Below are positions 16,977 to 26,482 of a stretch of DNA of 64,000 nt, in pieces. The DNA lies in the NCBI GenBank assembly GCA_935421135.1, contig OW285188.1, positions 9,652,733 through 9,716,732 of the forward strand, given 5' to 3'. Within the stretch, counting starts at the first letter, position 1; the number at the start of each line of letters is the position of its first letter. The notes beneath the pieces were generated by a model that saw only the letters and a program-made list of their open reading frames with translations, had not been told where the DNA came from and searched no databases. Origin of the DNA: Bugulina stolonifera. Taxonomy: Eukaryota > Bryozoa > Gymnolaemata > Cheilostomatida > Bugulidae. A program made the position numbers and the translations under genes.

Positions 16977-19900
16977 ATGGCAAGAAGATCACAGAGTACT
17001 AAAAGTCTTGGAAGTTTTGATTATGGAGTTAAATGCATCGCTCTCGGAGATTCAGGTAGGTGATGATAATTTAAAATAATATAATAATAATGTTGATAAA
17101 ATGCGTGTATGCATGATGATGACGTGTAGACATAATAATTATATTATTAGAAAAAGTACATGTACAAACTACACACATGTCTAATAGACTTTATCATAGT
17201 CATAAAATATTTTTGTGCTTCATACACCCTGATCAATTAGCCCATACATACATGTATATACTTGACTTACAGCCCATAAATATATACTTGACTTACAGCT
17301 CACACATACAATGTATATACTTGACTTACAGCTCACACATACAATGTATATACTTGACTTACATGTGTAATAATACTGAGCACAAAAACTGACGATATGT
17401 TAGACAGCCCTATTTACGTGCATTTATATTTGGAAATACTGATGACGGCATAGGATACTTATTTACAGCCTCTTATGTTTGTAATAAATGTAGTACTCAA
17501 CAATGTACTCCTGTGATATGTAGCCCTTTGTGTAGTAAATTGTTATTTCTTTACACAAGCTCTGTTAGCATCTCCTCTGCAATGTGGTACTTTATACAAA
17601 CCCACTGAGTATCAGATTCACAGTTCTGTGCAAGGTCGTGTCACCTTAGATCTTCTCTTGTGTGTTATATGAGGTTTGGGACTTTAATCGGTGTAACGAA
17701 TAAGGCAAATTTCACTGGAATTCAATTGAAAAGCTCTGCATACACATTGTAACCCCTGGTAGAAATAATAACTCTTCTCCTCCATATATATAGTACACTG
17801 CATATGTAGCTATAAGCCTAGGAATTATATAATTCTCTCCAAACTGTTGGATCTGCGCAATGAGTCGATTGACCTGACTCAAGTGCGGTCGAGTCACTTG
17901 ACTTGACTCAAGTGCGGTTGGGTCACTTGACTTGACTCAAGTGCGGTCGAGTCGCTTGACTTGACCCGAGTGCGGTCGAGTCACTTGACTCGATTCAGAT
18001 GAAGCAGTGTATTTGCTAATGTTGCTCAACTTTCGAAAAAAATTTAAATTATACTATTTTTTAGGAGTTGGTAAGACTTCTCTACTTCAGAAGATGGGAA
18101 ATCTGAAGCATGCCATGAAGACCAGTCCAACAGTTGGTGAGCAATGAATACATAATACATTGTACATACATAGGCTACACATATACCATAGGAGTGTACT
18201 ACTAAACAGGGTGCTACACTTACAGTGTCACATATATACATATACAGTGTGGGACATAATTATATACAGTGTCTTGTGGGTGTGCAATAGCCCTTATGAT
18301 GTGTAAGAGCAATACTTTATTGAATTAGAAAAAGTAGGAGTATAGCTGATGTACATTGTATAACTGAAATTCTTAGCCCAAGGCGGTAGTAAAGTTACAC
18401 AGTTTGAATTTAGGAATGTGGATTTCAAATGACCCAAGTGATATGTATAATGGCTTATATACCAACCCATGTGATATGTATATGGGCTTAATTAATTCAA
18501 TAACGTAATGTAAAATCTTCAATTTGTTCAGGATTTCACTCTATTACCTACATGTAAATATATACATATTATTATTATAAGCATAGTTGATTGAGTGAAA
18601 ATAGCTATAATATAGCTTTATCATATAGATGTAGCTATGAGCATATTCAATATGCTACTAACTTGTAAAATAATTATTGTTATTAGTTTTCACAATGACC
18701 GAAGGTCATAATTTCTATAATATTATTATGTTATGATTATAATAGTTTACCATGCCAATACAACACATCTAATAGTTTCACTCACCAGAAAACCATTTAC
18801 CCATCTATGACCCTATGTACATATTGCTAGAAAAACAACAATTTGGAAGCATGAGCTGTAATTTTATTCACTCTGTATAACATATTTTTATTGCATATTA
18901 TTATACAATGTGTTTTCCGGTCTAAACATGTGACTAGATAGGGAGTAGCCTACTAATATTATTGGCATAGCATTATCTTACAATTATATGTCGTGATTGA
19001 CAGTATGATGGTGAAAGTTTTATCACTTTGGAATTGCTATAGCATTGCCATTGTGATCTTATGAATGAAAATTCACAAAATAATATTACTGTAATTTTAG
19101 AAGGAATATTTCATTCTAGAACTTTAACAATCAATGGAAGAAAAATACAGCTATCAATATGGGATACAGTAAGTCATGTAACATATTATAATATTCTATT
19201 ATATTCTGCAGTTTCGTTTTGGAGTTCAAAGAGAGAGAGAGACAGTACAAGTATATACTACATGTACATGCCATAAAGGGAGCGTTGTCTTTTTTTATGT
19301 TGTTAAATTAATTTTTTTCCTGTTTTTCTGTAACCATATCACATGCAAGCAAATTACATGTGCATGTAGGTATGTGGAGTCCAATTGTCATAAAATGCGC
19401 GTACAATGTAAACTGGTTTGTATGATATGTTTAACCTTGAGACATGTATACTCTGAGCACTTATGCAGAAGACATTTAGGTTCCCATGTAGGCAACACTT
19501 CTCACATCATGTTTTGCGTGATTACTCAAACAATCAGTGAAACGACGGTCGTGCAACTAGTCTTTCATGTTTAAAGTACAAAGGAAGGGCAACTCCTGAA
19601 AGCTATTTTCGCATGCATATCTATTTATTATTTTCTTGCAGGCTGGCCAGGAAGCTTTCCGTTCTGTTACTCGGATCTACTATCGTGGAGCTTCCTGTGC
19701 AGTTCTAGTTTATGATGTGACACGACGATCATCATTTAACAGTATCAGCTCTTGGCTCACAGACCTCCGGGACAACTCCACAAACACCAAAACTGTTCTT
19801 GTCTTGGTTGCTAATAAAAGGTGAATCTTGTTTAGTGACAATAAAGTACGTCAACTCTAAATATTAATATCTGTGTACCTTTTCCAGTATAATATCGCCT

Positions 19901-20923
19901 ACGTTTGTTCTTGTACAATGGTTGGCTTGGCATAGGATTCCACTGGTAGGAACATACTATTGTTTTGGTTTTCTTCCAACAAATAAACCACAGAACTTTT
20001 GATCATGAAATCCATGTAGCTACAGTATAGCATGGGTACCTGGTCAGAGCAATGATGACTGTAACTACTAGAATCCTAGCTAATGTCTACATAGCTGTCC
20101 ACACAAATCTTTAATCAGCAGTATATGTATAATGCCATTCTAAAAATGTGAAACTCAAATATTTTTATATTTTACATGTTAGTGATCTAAGTAGCGAGAG
20201 AATGGTGAGCTCTGAAGAAGGGAAGACATTTGCACAACAGCACAACATGTCTTATATCGAAACGTCTGCGGAAAAATCGTACAACATCAACCGGGTTTTT
20301 GAGACTTTGTCCCAAGATGTCTATCATAATATTAAAATAGGAAACATTGTTCCAAATTCTGAGGTAGGTCCAAAAGTAAGTGTAAAGAAATTTATTTTTA
20401 AAAAAATGTTGTTTATTCAGAAAATTGTAGTACATGTCCATGTCGGTGTAGCCTGGGTACCAGGGAGGAATTCAAGCCTATACAGATTGTTTACAATAAC
20501 CTTCAACTGCTACGCTACATGTAAACAACTAAACTAATGAATGGGCTAATGTTCATTGTAACAACTTGCAGGAGTTGTCCTTTCTTTGTCTTACAATCAT
20601 GTATACTACAATGTATATGTAAGTGTAGGGAAGAAACTTGTATTCTGATGTTAATTGTGTTGAAAAAACAACCGATTGAAGATTGGTAGAGGTGGTTGAT
20701 TTTTTTTCTGAAGTTACGGATATGAAAATTTATAGCTGCTTGAAATTATGTTTCTTGCAATAAAATAAATTATGTATAATAATTACATTTTTGAACCCAC
20801 TTGTGTTACTTGTACTATAATGTAGGTCATTGTATTATCTAGGTAAATGGTATAAAAGTTGGTCGCATGCCATCTGATAGCTCCGATGATGGGATAAAGA
20901 AAAAGAAAGGTTGTTCTTGTTAA
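16977..20923 (+). CDS. Divergent Rab2-like small GTPase (tandem paralogue)
   Basis: Six exons: 16977-17055, 18065-18136, 19101-19168, 19642-19820, 20183-20363, 20843-20923; 660 nt, 219 residues. It is a Rab-family GTPase, so a membrane-traffic switch is expected. P-loop GDSGVGKTS, switch I Thr in SPTVG, WDTAGQEAF with the catalytic Gln, NKSDL and ETSAE are present, so it should bind and hydrolyse GTP. It has an 11-residue N-terminal extension relative to Rab2, and the Rab signature after switch I (VEFGA in Rab2) reads EGIFH, so effector choice has probably changed. The tail KKKKGCSC gives a CXC prenylation signal plus a basic patch. Intron positions and phases (1, 1, 0, 2, 0) are the same as in RAB2 10 kb upstream, and VNGIKVG aligns with ANGIKLG. 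Rab4, Rab14 and Rab39 are related alternatives. I do not recognise a named orthologue. Confidence 0.88.
17250..17365. repeat. 33-bp tandem repeat in Rab2-like intron 1
   Basis: The core TATACTTGACTTACAGCTCA recurs with 33-bp spacing (TACTTGACTT at 17,285, 17,318 and 17,351) plus one degenerate copy near 17,259. Non-coding. Confidence 0.85.
17864..17999. repeat. 29-bp tandem repeat with TGACTCA cores
   Basis: Four to five copies of a 29-bp unit (TTGACTCAAGTGCGGTCGAG plus nine bases). Perfect TGACTCA (AP-1/bZIP consensus) occurs at 17,875, 17,904 and 17,933, with degenerate forms TGACCCG and TGACTCG in the last copies. It sits 65 bp upstream of exon 2 of the Rab2-like gene. Confidence 0.85.
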
Positions 20924-21244
20924 GTTACTCCATCTCTGTGTGACCTCCATGATATTATATAGCACGACCCCTGTAACTATGGTTACTGTCTCATATATAC
21001 ATGTATATGTACACTGTAATAAGTATTGTTATATTGTTAATATTATTAATTGTACAGAAACATTTTTAATATAATATGCCTACATTAAACATGTTATTGC
21101 CTAATATATATTTATATACAATGTATATATTTCATGCAGGAATTCATCAGCTGATAACAATATTATTTCAACTACATATCCGAGTACGGAGTATGTTTGA
21201 ACATTTCTTATCAATCTCTTATTTAATTGCTGAGCATCATTTTA
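20924..21244. other. Rab2-like 3' flank up to the Polinton
   Basis: AT-rich sequence presumably holding the 3'UTR of the Rab2-like gene. I saw no canonical AATAAA. The Polinton insertion site follows directly, so no host reading frame is interrupted. Confidence 0.5.
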
Positions 21245-21250
21245 AACATG
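21245..21250. repeat. Target-site duplication, left copy (AACATG)
   Basis: AACATG immediately before the first base of the left terminal inverted repeat. It is identical to 32,137-32,142. Six-base duplications are the hallmark of Maverick/Polinton integration. Confidence 0.93.
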
Positions 21251-21973
21251 AGTAGTATAGTCAGTGCACTTCTAGACAGACACGCACTCATTGACCCCTG
21301 TTTTCAACCAATCACAAGCCGGTATTTCCGATTTCAACCAATCACAGAAGAGCACAAAAATTTTGCACACGACCTTGCCAAGGTCACCCCAAAATCCCCC
21401 CTTCTGATTGGTCGAAAAAACATTTGCACACTTGACCCCGAACCCGGCCACGACCCCTTCCCTTCCTCCTTCCCACCCTCCTCCCCTCCCCCTCCCCCAC
21501 CTCCCACTCCGCCCTCCTCCCCGCCACCGCCCTCGTCCCGTCCGCGCCACCGCCGTCGCCGCCGCCGCCACCGCCGCCCTCACCACCGCCGCCGCCGCCG
21601 CCACCACCACCGCCCTCACCACCGTCGCCGCCACCGCCGCCGCCGCCACCACCGCCACCACCACCACCGCCGCCACCACCACCACCGCCACCGCCGCCGC
21701 CGCCGCCACCACCACCACCACCGCCGCCGCCGCCGCCGCCGCCATCACCGTCATCACCGCCACCCCTCCTCCACCGCCGCCCACCCTCCCCACCCCGCAA
21801 CCCCCACTCACCCGAACGACCAATCGTTTGAGGCGGTCAAGCCGCGTCCGCCCACGTTGCGTGCGGCGCCGACCGTACACGTGGAGGCGACGCCGGTGCC
21901 CCGTATCCACCGGGCCAAGCGACTAGGCAGCGGCCCGCCGCCCATTCCGAGTTCCACTGGGGTGGGACTATAA
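21251..21973 (+). repeat. Left terminal inverted repeat of the Polinton
   Basis: 723 bp matching 31,414-32,136 in reverse complement with no length difference. The outer ~180 bp carry CCAAT-type motifs (CCAATCAC at ~21,308 and ~21,338, ATTGG at ~21,407). The middle ~300 bp are an imperfect CCG/CCA triplet tract that leaves several frames open on both strands, which are not genes. The inner end closes inside a TATA box. It is strongly GC-rich, unlike the AT-rich host DNA. Confidence 0.96.
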
Positions 21974-21976
21974 AAG
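21969..21976 (+). promoter_or_regulatory. TATA box (TATAAAAG) at the inner edge of the left TIR
   Basis: TATAAAAG lies 54 bp before the first ATG of the element (22,030). The inverted-repeat identity ends at 21,973, inside this box; the right copy reads TATAATGT and is not followed by an ORF in the matching direction. It is probably the promoter for the leftmost gene. Confidence 0.75.
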
Positions 21977-22029
21977 ATAAGTTTGACTGATGATAGTATT
22001 AATACAAAGAAGACTTAGTCATAGCAAAC

Positions 22030-23358
22030 ATGTCTTTTCTCACCAAAGGAGCAGCGGGGAGATATGTACTTTTAAAGGAAGTCCTCCCGAAGTCTGTATG
22101 GGATTATATGATCAAAAGTAATATCGAAGAAACGAATAGTCCATGGATGTGGTATTGGGTTGACAGACTCGCTCATAATTCCTTAGTGGTAGAGCTTGCC
22201 ATCTATTTTAGAACACTTTCACTCTCTATGAATATCCCTTTTAAGATAGGAGAGGAAAAGTTGAGGAAAATGGCACTTTGTTATGAAGACTTAACAGGAG
22301 CTAGGTCAAGATTTTCATCTATGGTAGAAACAAAAAACGCATCCGTTTCTTCTCCCTTACTCCTTCTTAGGAATGCAGAGTTGTCAACCTGGTGTAGAGT
22401 GGAGGTTGAGAAGATTATTGAAGATAGAAACTGGGATGAAACTGGTGTGGGAGCGGAGGCCACTTTTAACACTCACTTCTTACTATATCTGGATAATGAA
22501 CCTGGTGGGGAAGGTTCAAAGAATGAACTCTATCATAGAGTATTGAACATATTAAAGGATGGGGCAAGAAGATGTCGCTTTGAGGATGGGAAGGAGAAAT
22601 CGCGAGCGAAGAGGAGTTACAATGAAGAAAGCATCCCTGGTTTAATTCTTAGTAGAGGTAATACGCTATATGCAGGGCGATTGTTTGGAGAACTAGATCC
22701 ATCCAAAAATGGGTTAGAGGTGATAAGAAGTCCTTCACCAGGAGATGCTAGATTAGAGGTGAGAGAGACTTCTACAGGAGAGACTAACCAGGTTATGATA
22801 GAAGAGGTTGAAATGTGTGACATTGGAGAACTAGATTCATCCAAAAACGGGTTAGAGGAGATAAGAAGCCCTTCACCAGGAGAAGCTAGGGTGGAAGTGA
22901 GAGAGACTTCTACAGGAGAGAATAAGCAGATTATGATAGAAGAGCAAACTCATGTAGAAACTAAAGAAGAGGTTGAAATGTGTGACAAAAGGGAACAAGA
23001 GATTAGAAAGATAGAACAAGAATTGGCACTAAAGAAAGTGGAATTGGCAGGAGCACTGGGGTGGAAAGAAGCACTAGAGATGCAACAGAGAATTGATGCA
23101 AGAAAAGAGAGAAGAACAAATCGCATTGCCTTCTTAGAAAAAAAGTTAACAGAGGAAAGAATGGAAAAAGAGAGGTTAATGATGGAAATCGAGCGTTTGC
23201 AAAAAGAAGAAGAAGAAGAAAAAATGGATAGTGTATCAATTATTGATCACATAATTCCCCACCTGGCTAACAAACTAGATGATAATGATGCAAAAGCAGA
23301 AGGGGAAGATAGTAAACTGCCACAGTGGGTTCCAACAGGAGAAAGTAATGATGAATAA
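22030..23358 (+). CDS. Polinton ORF1: unknown 442-aa protein with coiled coil
   Basis: First gene behind the TATA box. Residues 1-215 look globular and I recognise no domain. Residues 220-265 and ~266-320 are a tandem duplication of a 46-residue acidic unit (138 bp; SKNGLE.IRSPSPG... RETSTGE), the second copy carrying an 8-residue insert. Residues ~320-400 form a highly charged predicted coiled coil (IRKIEQELALKKVELAG onward), followed by an acidic tail. No helicase, polymerase, primase or nuclease motif is apparent. By position it could be an accessory or virion scaffold protein, or the missing replication factor; nothing in the sequence decides. Confidence 0.85.
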   Translation: MSFLTKGAAGRYVLLKEVLPKSVWDYMIKSNIEETNSPWMWYWVDRLAHNSLVVELAIYFRTLSLSMNIPFKIGEEKLRKMALCYEDLTGARSRFSSMVETKNASVSSPLLLLRNAELSTWCRVEVEKIIEDRNWDETGVGAEATFNTHFLLYLDNEPGGEGSKNELYHRVLNILKDGARRCRFEDGKEKSRAKRSYNEESIPGLILSRGNTLYAGRLFGELDPSKNGLEVIRSPSPGDARLEVRETSTGETNQVMIEEVEMCDIGELDSSKNGLEEIRSPSPGEARVEVRETSTGENKQIMIEEQTHVETKEEVEMCDKREQEIRKIEQELALKKVELAGALGWKEALEMQQRIDARKERRTNRIAFLEKKLTEERMEKERLMMEIERLQKEEEEEKMDSVSIIDHIIPHLANKLDDNDAKAEGEDSKLPQWVPTGESNDE

Positions 23359-23398
23359 AAGTGTATAGATTCCAATCGTTCTCTCAAACAAGGGCAAG

Positions 23399-23806
23399 AT
23401 GTCAAAGCAAGAGGTAGTATGTAGAAATGAGAATTATGAAGATGTGGCTGATGGTCTCTTAGATGAAGTAGTAGCTATCTCTGCTGAAGAGGGAAGGGAG
23501 CAAATAGGAGAGAGAAGCAACAAAAGAAAGAAGTTCACATTCTACATAATCATAATACTATTTATACTTTCTTGCTCATCTTTATCACCATCAGTTTACA
23601 CATATCTAAGTGATAGGGAACCACCCAATGGCAAAGACAAAGGAGTACTTAAGCAAGGACACTTTTTAAAAACAAACACAACTCTATTAGCTACTCAACT
23701 GGATCAGCATGCGTCCACACCAAGAAATCGATCTTCGCTTGCAGAGTCCCTTCACAGCTCTAGTCTGTGGTCCAACAGGGAGTGGAAAAACGGAACTACT
23801 ATTTAG
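23399..23806 (+). CDS. Polinton small single-pass membrane protein
   Basis: 135 residues, start ATG 41 nt after ORF1. An acidic N-terminus and a basic NKRKK stop-transfer-like stretch are followed by one hydrophobic segment (FYIIIILFILSCSSLS, residues ~50-66) and a polar, Asn/Ser-rich C-terminus. No signal peptidase site is obvious. It overlaps the start of the packaging ATPase by 98 nt in another frame. Small membrane proteins are found in several Polintons and related viruses, but this one has no named family that I recognise. The long overlap makes the 3' part less certain. Confidence 0.65.
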   Translation: MSKQEVVCRNENYEDVADGLLDEVVAISAEEGREQIGERSNKRKKFTFYIIIILFILSCSSLSPSVYTYLSDREPPNGKDKGVLKQGHFLKTNTTLLATQLDQHASTPRNRSSLAESLHSSSLWSNREWKNGTTI

Positions 23807-24368
23807 TCTTATTAGGAGAGTTGATGAAATTGCTTCACCCACTCCTGTTGAAATCATTTACTGCTATGGAGTTTGGCAACGCCGCTTTGAGGATTACAAG
23901 GATAAAGTAAGGTTTCATTCAGGACTCATTGATGTAGAAATGGATATAGAGCGTGATGGGAAGAATCGCTGGCTCATCATTGATGACTTGATGGGTGAAG
24001 TCGGGGGGAAAGAGACTACTAATGCAATCTTTACAAAGTTCAGTCACCACCTGAACATAAGCGTCTTTTTCTTACTACAGAACCTTTTCCCGAAAGATAA
24101 TAGAACAGTGTCAATAAACTCGCAGTACTTTTTCTTGTTCAAGAACCCCAGAGACGGAATGTCTGTTACCAATCTTGCAAAGCAGGCTTTTCCTCAGAGT
24201 ACAAGAGCTGTTCAAGAAGCTTTTAGTGATGCTACACGTAAGCCACACTCTTTTCTATTCTTGAATCTTCGCCAGGAAACCCCGGAGTGGGCTAGACTGA
24301 TCGGTAATTTTGCTTCTGAGCACTCTCCCATGACTGTATATATCCCGAATACCCTGGAATATAAGTAG
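23709..24368 (+). CDS. A32-like genome-packaging ATPase (FtsK/HerA superfamily)
   Basis: 219 residues. Walker A is GPTGSGKT at residues 21-28; Walker B is WLIIDD at 88-93, followed by LMGE. A conserved Gln (FFLLQN) and an Asn (SINSQYF) follow, as in the sensor motifs of A32-type ATPases. In Polintons, PLVs and virophages this enzyme pumps double-stranded DNA into the capsid. Length and motif spacing are normal, so it appears functional. It sits between the membrane protein, which it overlaps, and the small basic protein genes. Confidence 0.93.
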   Translation: MRPHQEIDLRLQSPFTALVCGPTGSGKTELLFSLIRRVDEIASPTPVEIIYCYGVWQRRFEDYKDKVRFHSGLIDVEMDIERDGKNRWLIIDDLMGEVGGKETTNAIFTKFSHHLNISVFFLLQNLFPKDNRTVSINSQYFFLFKNPRDGMSVTNLAKQAFPQSTRAVQEAFSDATRKPHSFLFLNLRQETPEWARLIGNFASEHSPMTVYIPNTLEYK

Positions 24369-24433
24369 CATTCACATCTCTACTCTCTCCATAAACTGTC
24401 TTGGACTCGAAGAGAGCGCATCCATCATCAAGC

Positions 24434-24799
24434 ATGAGATACATTAATTCACCCGAGTATTCTCCAAGGTTGAGGAGGAATGCCTTGAGTATATATGCAC
24501 TGACGAAAGCATCTGCAACCATCAGAGATTCAACCATTGCTGAGGCTAACAAAGACCTTATACTCGCTCTTGTTGAGTGTGCTAGAAATGTATTATTAGG
24601 TAATGTTCATCTAACTACCGCTCAGTTGAACTCTCTACGTCGACATAGAAGGGCCATTGAGGATCTCACCAACTCTCGTACTAGTGTGAGGCAGAAAAAG
24701 TTAATCCTACAACGTGGCGGATTTTTAGGTCTTCTTTTGAAGCCATTGGCAAGTTTACTCGGAGGTGTGCTTGGTGGATTAGGCGGTGGACGAAGGTGA
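24434..24799 (+). CDS. Polinton small basic protein with Gly-rich hydrophobic tail
   Basis: 121 residues from the first ATG after the ATPase stop (an upstream in-frame TTG at 24,401 would add 11). The N-terminal half is helical; the middle has a basic cluster (LRRHRRAIEDLTNSR); the C-terminus is QRGGFLGLLLKPLASLLGG and then glycine/arginine. This pattern, a basic helix and then QRGGFL followed by an apolar segment, recurs in Polinton and adintovirus small virion proteins as I remember them. A membrane-active or core protein is a reasonable inference. No enzyme motif. Confidence 0.8.
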   Translation: MRYINSPEYSPRLRRNALSIYALTKASATIRDSTIAEANKDLILALVECARNVLLGNVHLTTAQLNSLRRHRRAIEDLTNSRTSVRQKKLILQRGGFLGLLLKPLASLLGGVLGGLGGGRR

Positions 24800-24800
24800 A

Positions 24801-25370
24801 ATGAGTCTCAAGTTTTCTAAAAAGTATCTTCTTATGGATAAACATACATATGAATCAATGAATAGTAGAAACAACAAAAAAGAAGGAGAGCATCTACCCT
24901 CACTCTCTACAAATGGGGATCTACTCCTGGCAGAAAAAAGCAGAAAAGATGTAATATCTAACCTCAAAAACTCTGATACAGACATCTACTCTCAGCTAGA
25001 GCAACATGCTCATAAAATGAATAAGTTCCTAAAAGAGTTGGAGAGATCACGCCATCCGCAGCAGGAGTTGTATAATACATTAGAGGGAATTAACACTAGG
25101 TTTAATGAAATGCATACATGGAGACAAAGAGAAGAAGAAGCACAAGAGCGAGGGCGAGAGAAAAAAAGAGATGATGAAAAGAGGCGAAGTGGCTCAAGGT
25201 CACCACTACCACACCCATATAGGAGAGAAACAAAACCAGAGAGGTCAGAAGCTGGCGCACGTTGGAGTGGGAAGGGTGAAAATAGAAGTCCTATCAAAAC
25301 TAGGTCTAGGCGAAAGCTTCCTAAAACCCCTCTTGCAAGCAATAGTAAAACAGAAAGATGGATGATATAG
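24801..25370 (+). CDS. Polinton unknown protein with Arg/Lys-rich tail
   Basis: 189 residues; the ATG starts one base after the preceding stop. N-terminal MSLKFSKKYLLMDKHTYE, then a Glu/Lys-rich probable coiled coil (residues ~55-125), then an Arg/Ser/Pro-rich basic tail. The stop overlaps the integrase start by 13 nt. The composition suggests a DNA-condensing or virion core protein, but no homologue is recognised with certainty. Confidence 0.75.
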   Translation: MSLKFSKKYLLMDKHTYESMNSRNNKKEGEHLPSLSTNGDLLLAEKSRKDVISNLKNSDTDIYSQLEQHAHKMNKFLKELERSRHPQQELYNTLEGINTRFNEMHTWRQREEEAQERGREKKRDDEKRRSGSRSPLPHPYRRETKPERSEAGARWSGKGENRSPIKTRSRRKLPKTPLASNSKTERWMI

Positions 25371-26428
25371 ATGAAGGTCTACGTGATATTTACTTCTCCC
25401 CTCCTCAACCACCATCTTTTGGAGGAAAGAGAAAGTTAGTTTTAGCTTCTCCTCCTGGTATTAATGAGAATGATGTTGAGAAGTGGTTGAGAAGTCAAGA
25501 CGCATACACTCTTCATCGCCCGATTAGAATGAAGTTTACAAGGAGAAAAACGTTTGTGAGTGGGATTGGTGAACAACTCCAGGCAGATCTCGTGGATGTG
25601 CGTGCGCACAAGGACTCAAATGATGGAGTAACATTTTTGCTCACCTGCATAGATGCCTTCTCACGGAAAGCATGGGTCTTTCCTCTTCATTCCAAGTCTG
25701 GTCTGGAAGTGTCCAATGCACTCATCTCTCTATTCGAAAATGAAAGCTTTAGACAAATACAAACTGATAAAGGTAAGGAGTTCCTAAACAGAAGGGTGAG
25801 TGAAGTGCTAAAGAAGTATGGAGTTAGCCATTTCACCTCTGAGAATGAGATCATCAAGGCTGCTCTTGTTGAACGCTTTAATAGAACATTGAGAGGGAAA
25901 ATTCATCGTCTACTCACTTATAGAGGGGATGGACGCTACTTAGAAGATGTAGAAGACCTAGTCCAAGGATATAACAACAGTTTTAATAGGTCAATTGGAA
26001 TGAAACCTATTGAGGTTGATTACGATAATCAAGAAGAGGTTTGGGTTCGGTTAAATGAGTTCTCACCTAAACGATGGTTAAAGAAAACAAGAGTAAAATA
26101 CTCACCAGGTGATCATGTTCGGATTTCGATGGCTCGTAGTAGCTTTGAGCGAGGGTTCACACCAAACTGGTCAACCGAGATATTCACCATAAAAGCAGTC
26201 AAGGCACATACCTCACCTCCTGTCTATACACTGGAAGACCTAAACAAAGAAGGAGTAGATGGAACATTCTATGCACAAGAATTGCAACATGTTAACCTAC
26301 CTGAAATCTTTAGAGTTGAGAAAGTCATACGTAAACGGAGAAGGAGAGGAAAAGAAGAGAGTTTCGTGAAATGGAGTGGTTATCCCTCTTCATTTAATAG
26401 TTGGATAGATTCTAGTCAGTTTGTGTAA
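25358..26428 (+). CDS. Retroviral-type DDE integrase with C-terminal chromodomain
   Basis: 356 residues. The rve catalytic core has D77 (QADLVD), D137 (QTDKGKEF) and E172 (ALVERFNRT); the D137-E172 spacing fits D,D(35)E enzymes. The core is followed by a basic SH3-like region (residues ~240-300) and a chromodomain at ~317-356 (FRVEKVI, FVKWSGYPSS, NSWI), which may guide insertion by reading histone marks. No HHCC zinc-binding motif is visible in residues 1-70, where many integrases have one. There is no reverse transcriptase, gag or LTR nearby, and the capsid/ATPase neighbours mark it as a Polinton integrase. Confidence 0.96.
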   Translation: MDDIDEGLRDIYFSPPQPPSFGGKRKLVLASPPGINENDVEKWLRSQDAYTLHRPIRMKFTRRKTFVSGIGEQLQADLVDVRAHKDSNDGVTFLLTCIDAFSRKAWVFPLHSKSGLEVSNALISLFENESFRQIQTDKGKEFLNRRVSEVLKKYGVSHFTSENEIIKAALVERFNRTLRGKIHRLLTYRGDGRYLEDVEDLVQGYNNSFNRSIGMKPIEVDYDNQEEVWVRLNEFSPKRWLKKTRVKYSPGDHVRISMARSSFERGFTPNWSTEIFTIKAVKAHTSPPVYTLEDLNKEGVDGTFYAQELQHVNLPEIFRVEKVIRKRRRRGKEESFVKWSGYPSSFNSWIDSSQFV

Positions 26429-26440
26429 GACCAAAGGTAG

Positions 26441-26447
26441 TATAAAT
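26441..26447 (+). promoter_or_regulatory. TATA-like box (TATAAAT) before the minor capsid gene
   Basis: TATAAAT lies in the 54-bp gap between the integrase stop and the minor capsid ATG at 26,483. With the box at 27,654 it suggests individual promoters rather than one polycistron. Confidence 0.5.
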
Positions 26448-26482
26448 TCGATATGTAAGTTCAGTTTTGCTCACTCTCAAAG

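Noticed and set aside
21272..21926. ORFs of 138-248 codons on both strands in the left TIR (and their copies at 31,461-32,115)
   Set aside because: They come from the stop-free CCG/CCA triplet tract and give poly-Gly, poly-Ala, poly-His or poly-Thr. They appear in several frames at once and mirror each other in the two TIRs.
24401..24433. Upstream extension of the small basic Polinton protein, and of the next gene at 24,786
   Set aside because: These extensions start at TTG and GTG. In an animal element the first ATGs (24,434 and 24,801) are the likelier starts.
25358..26428. LTR retrotransposon or retrovirus
   Set aside because: The integrase resembles retroviral ones and has a chromodomain like Chromoviridae, but there is no reverse transcriptase, RNase H, gag or LTR. 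The neighbours are Polinton capsid genes.
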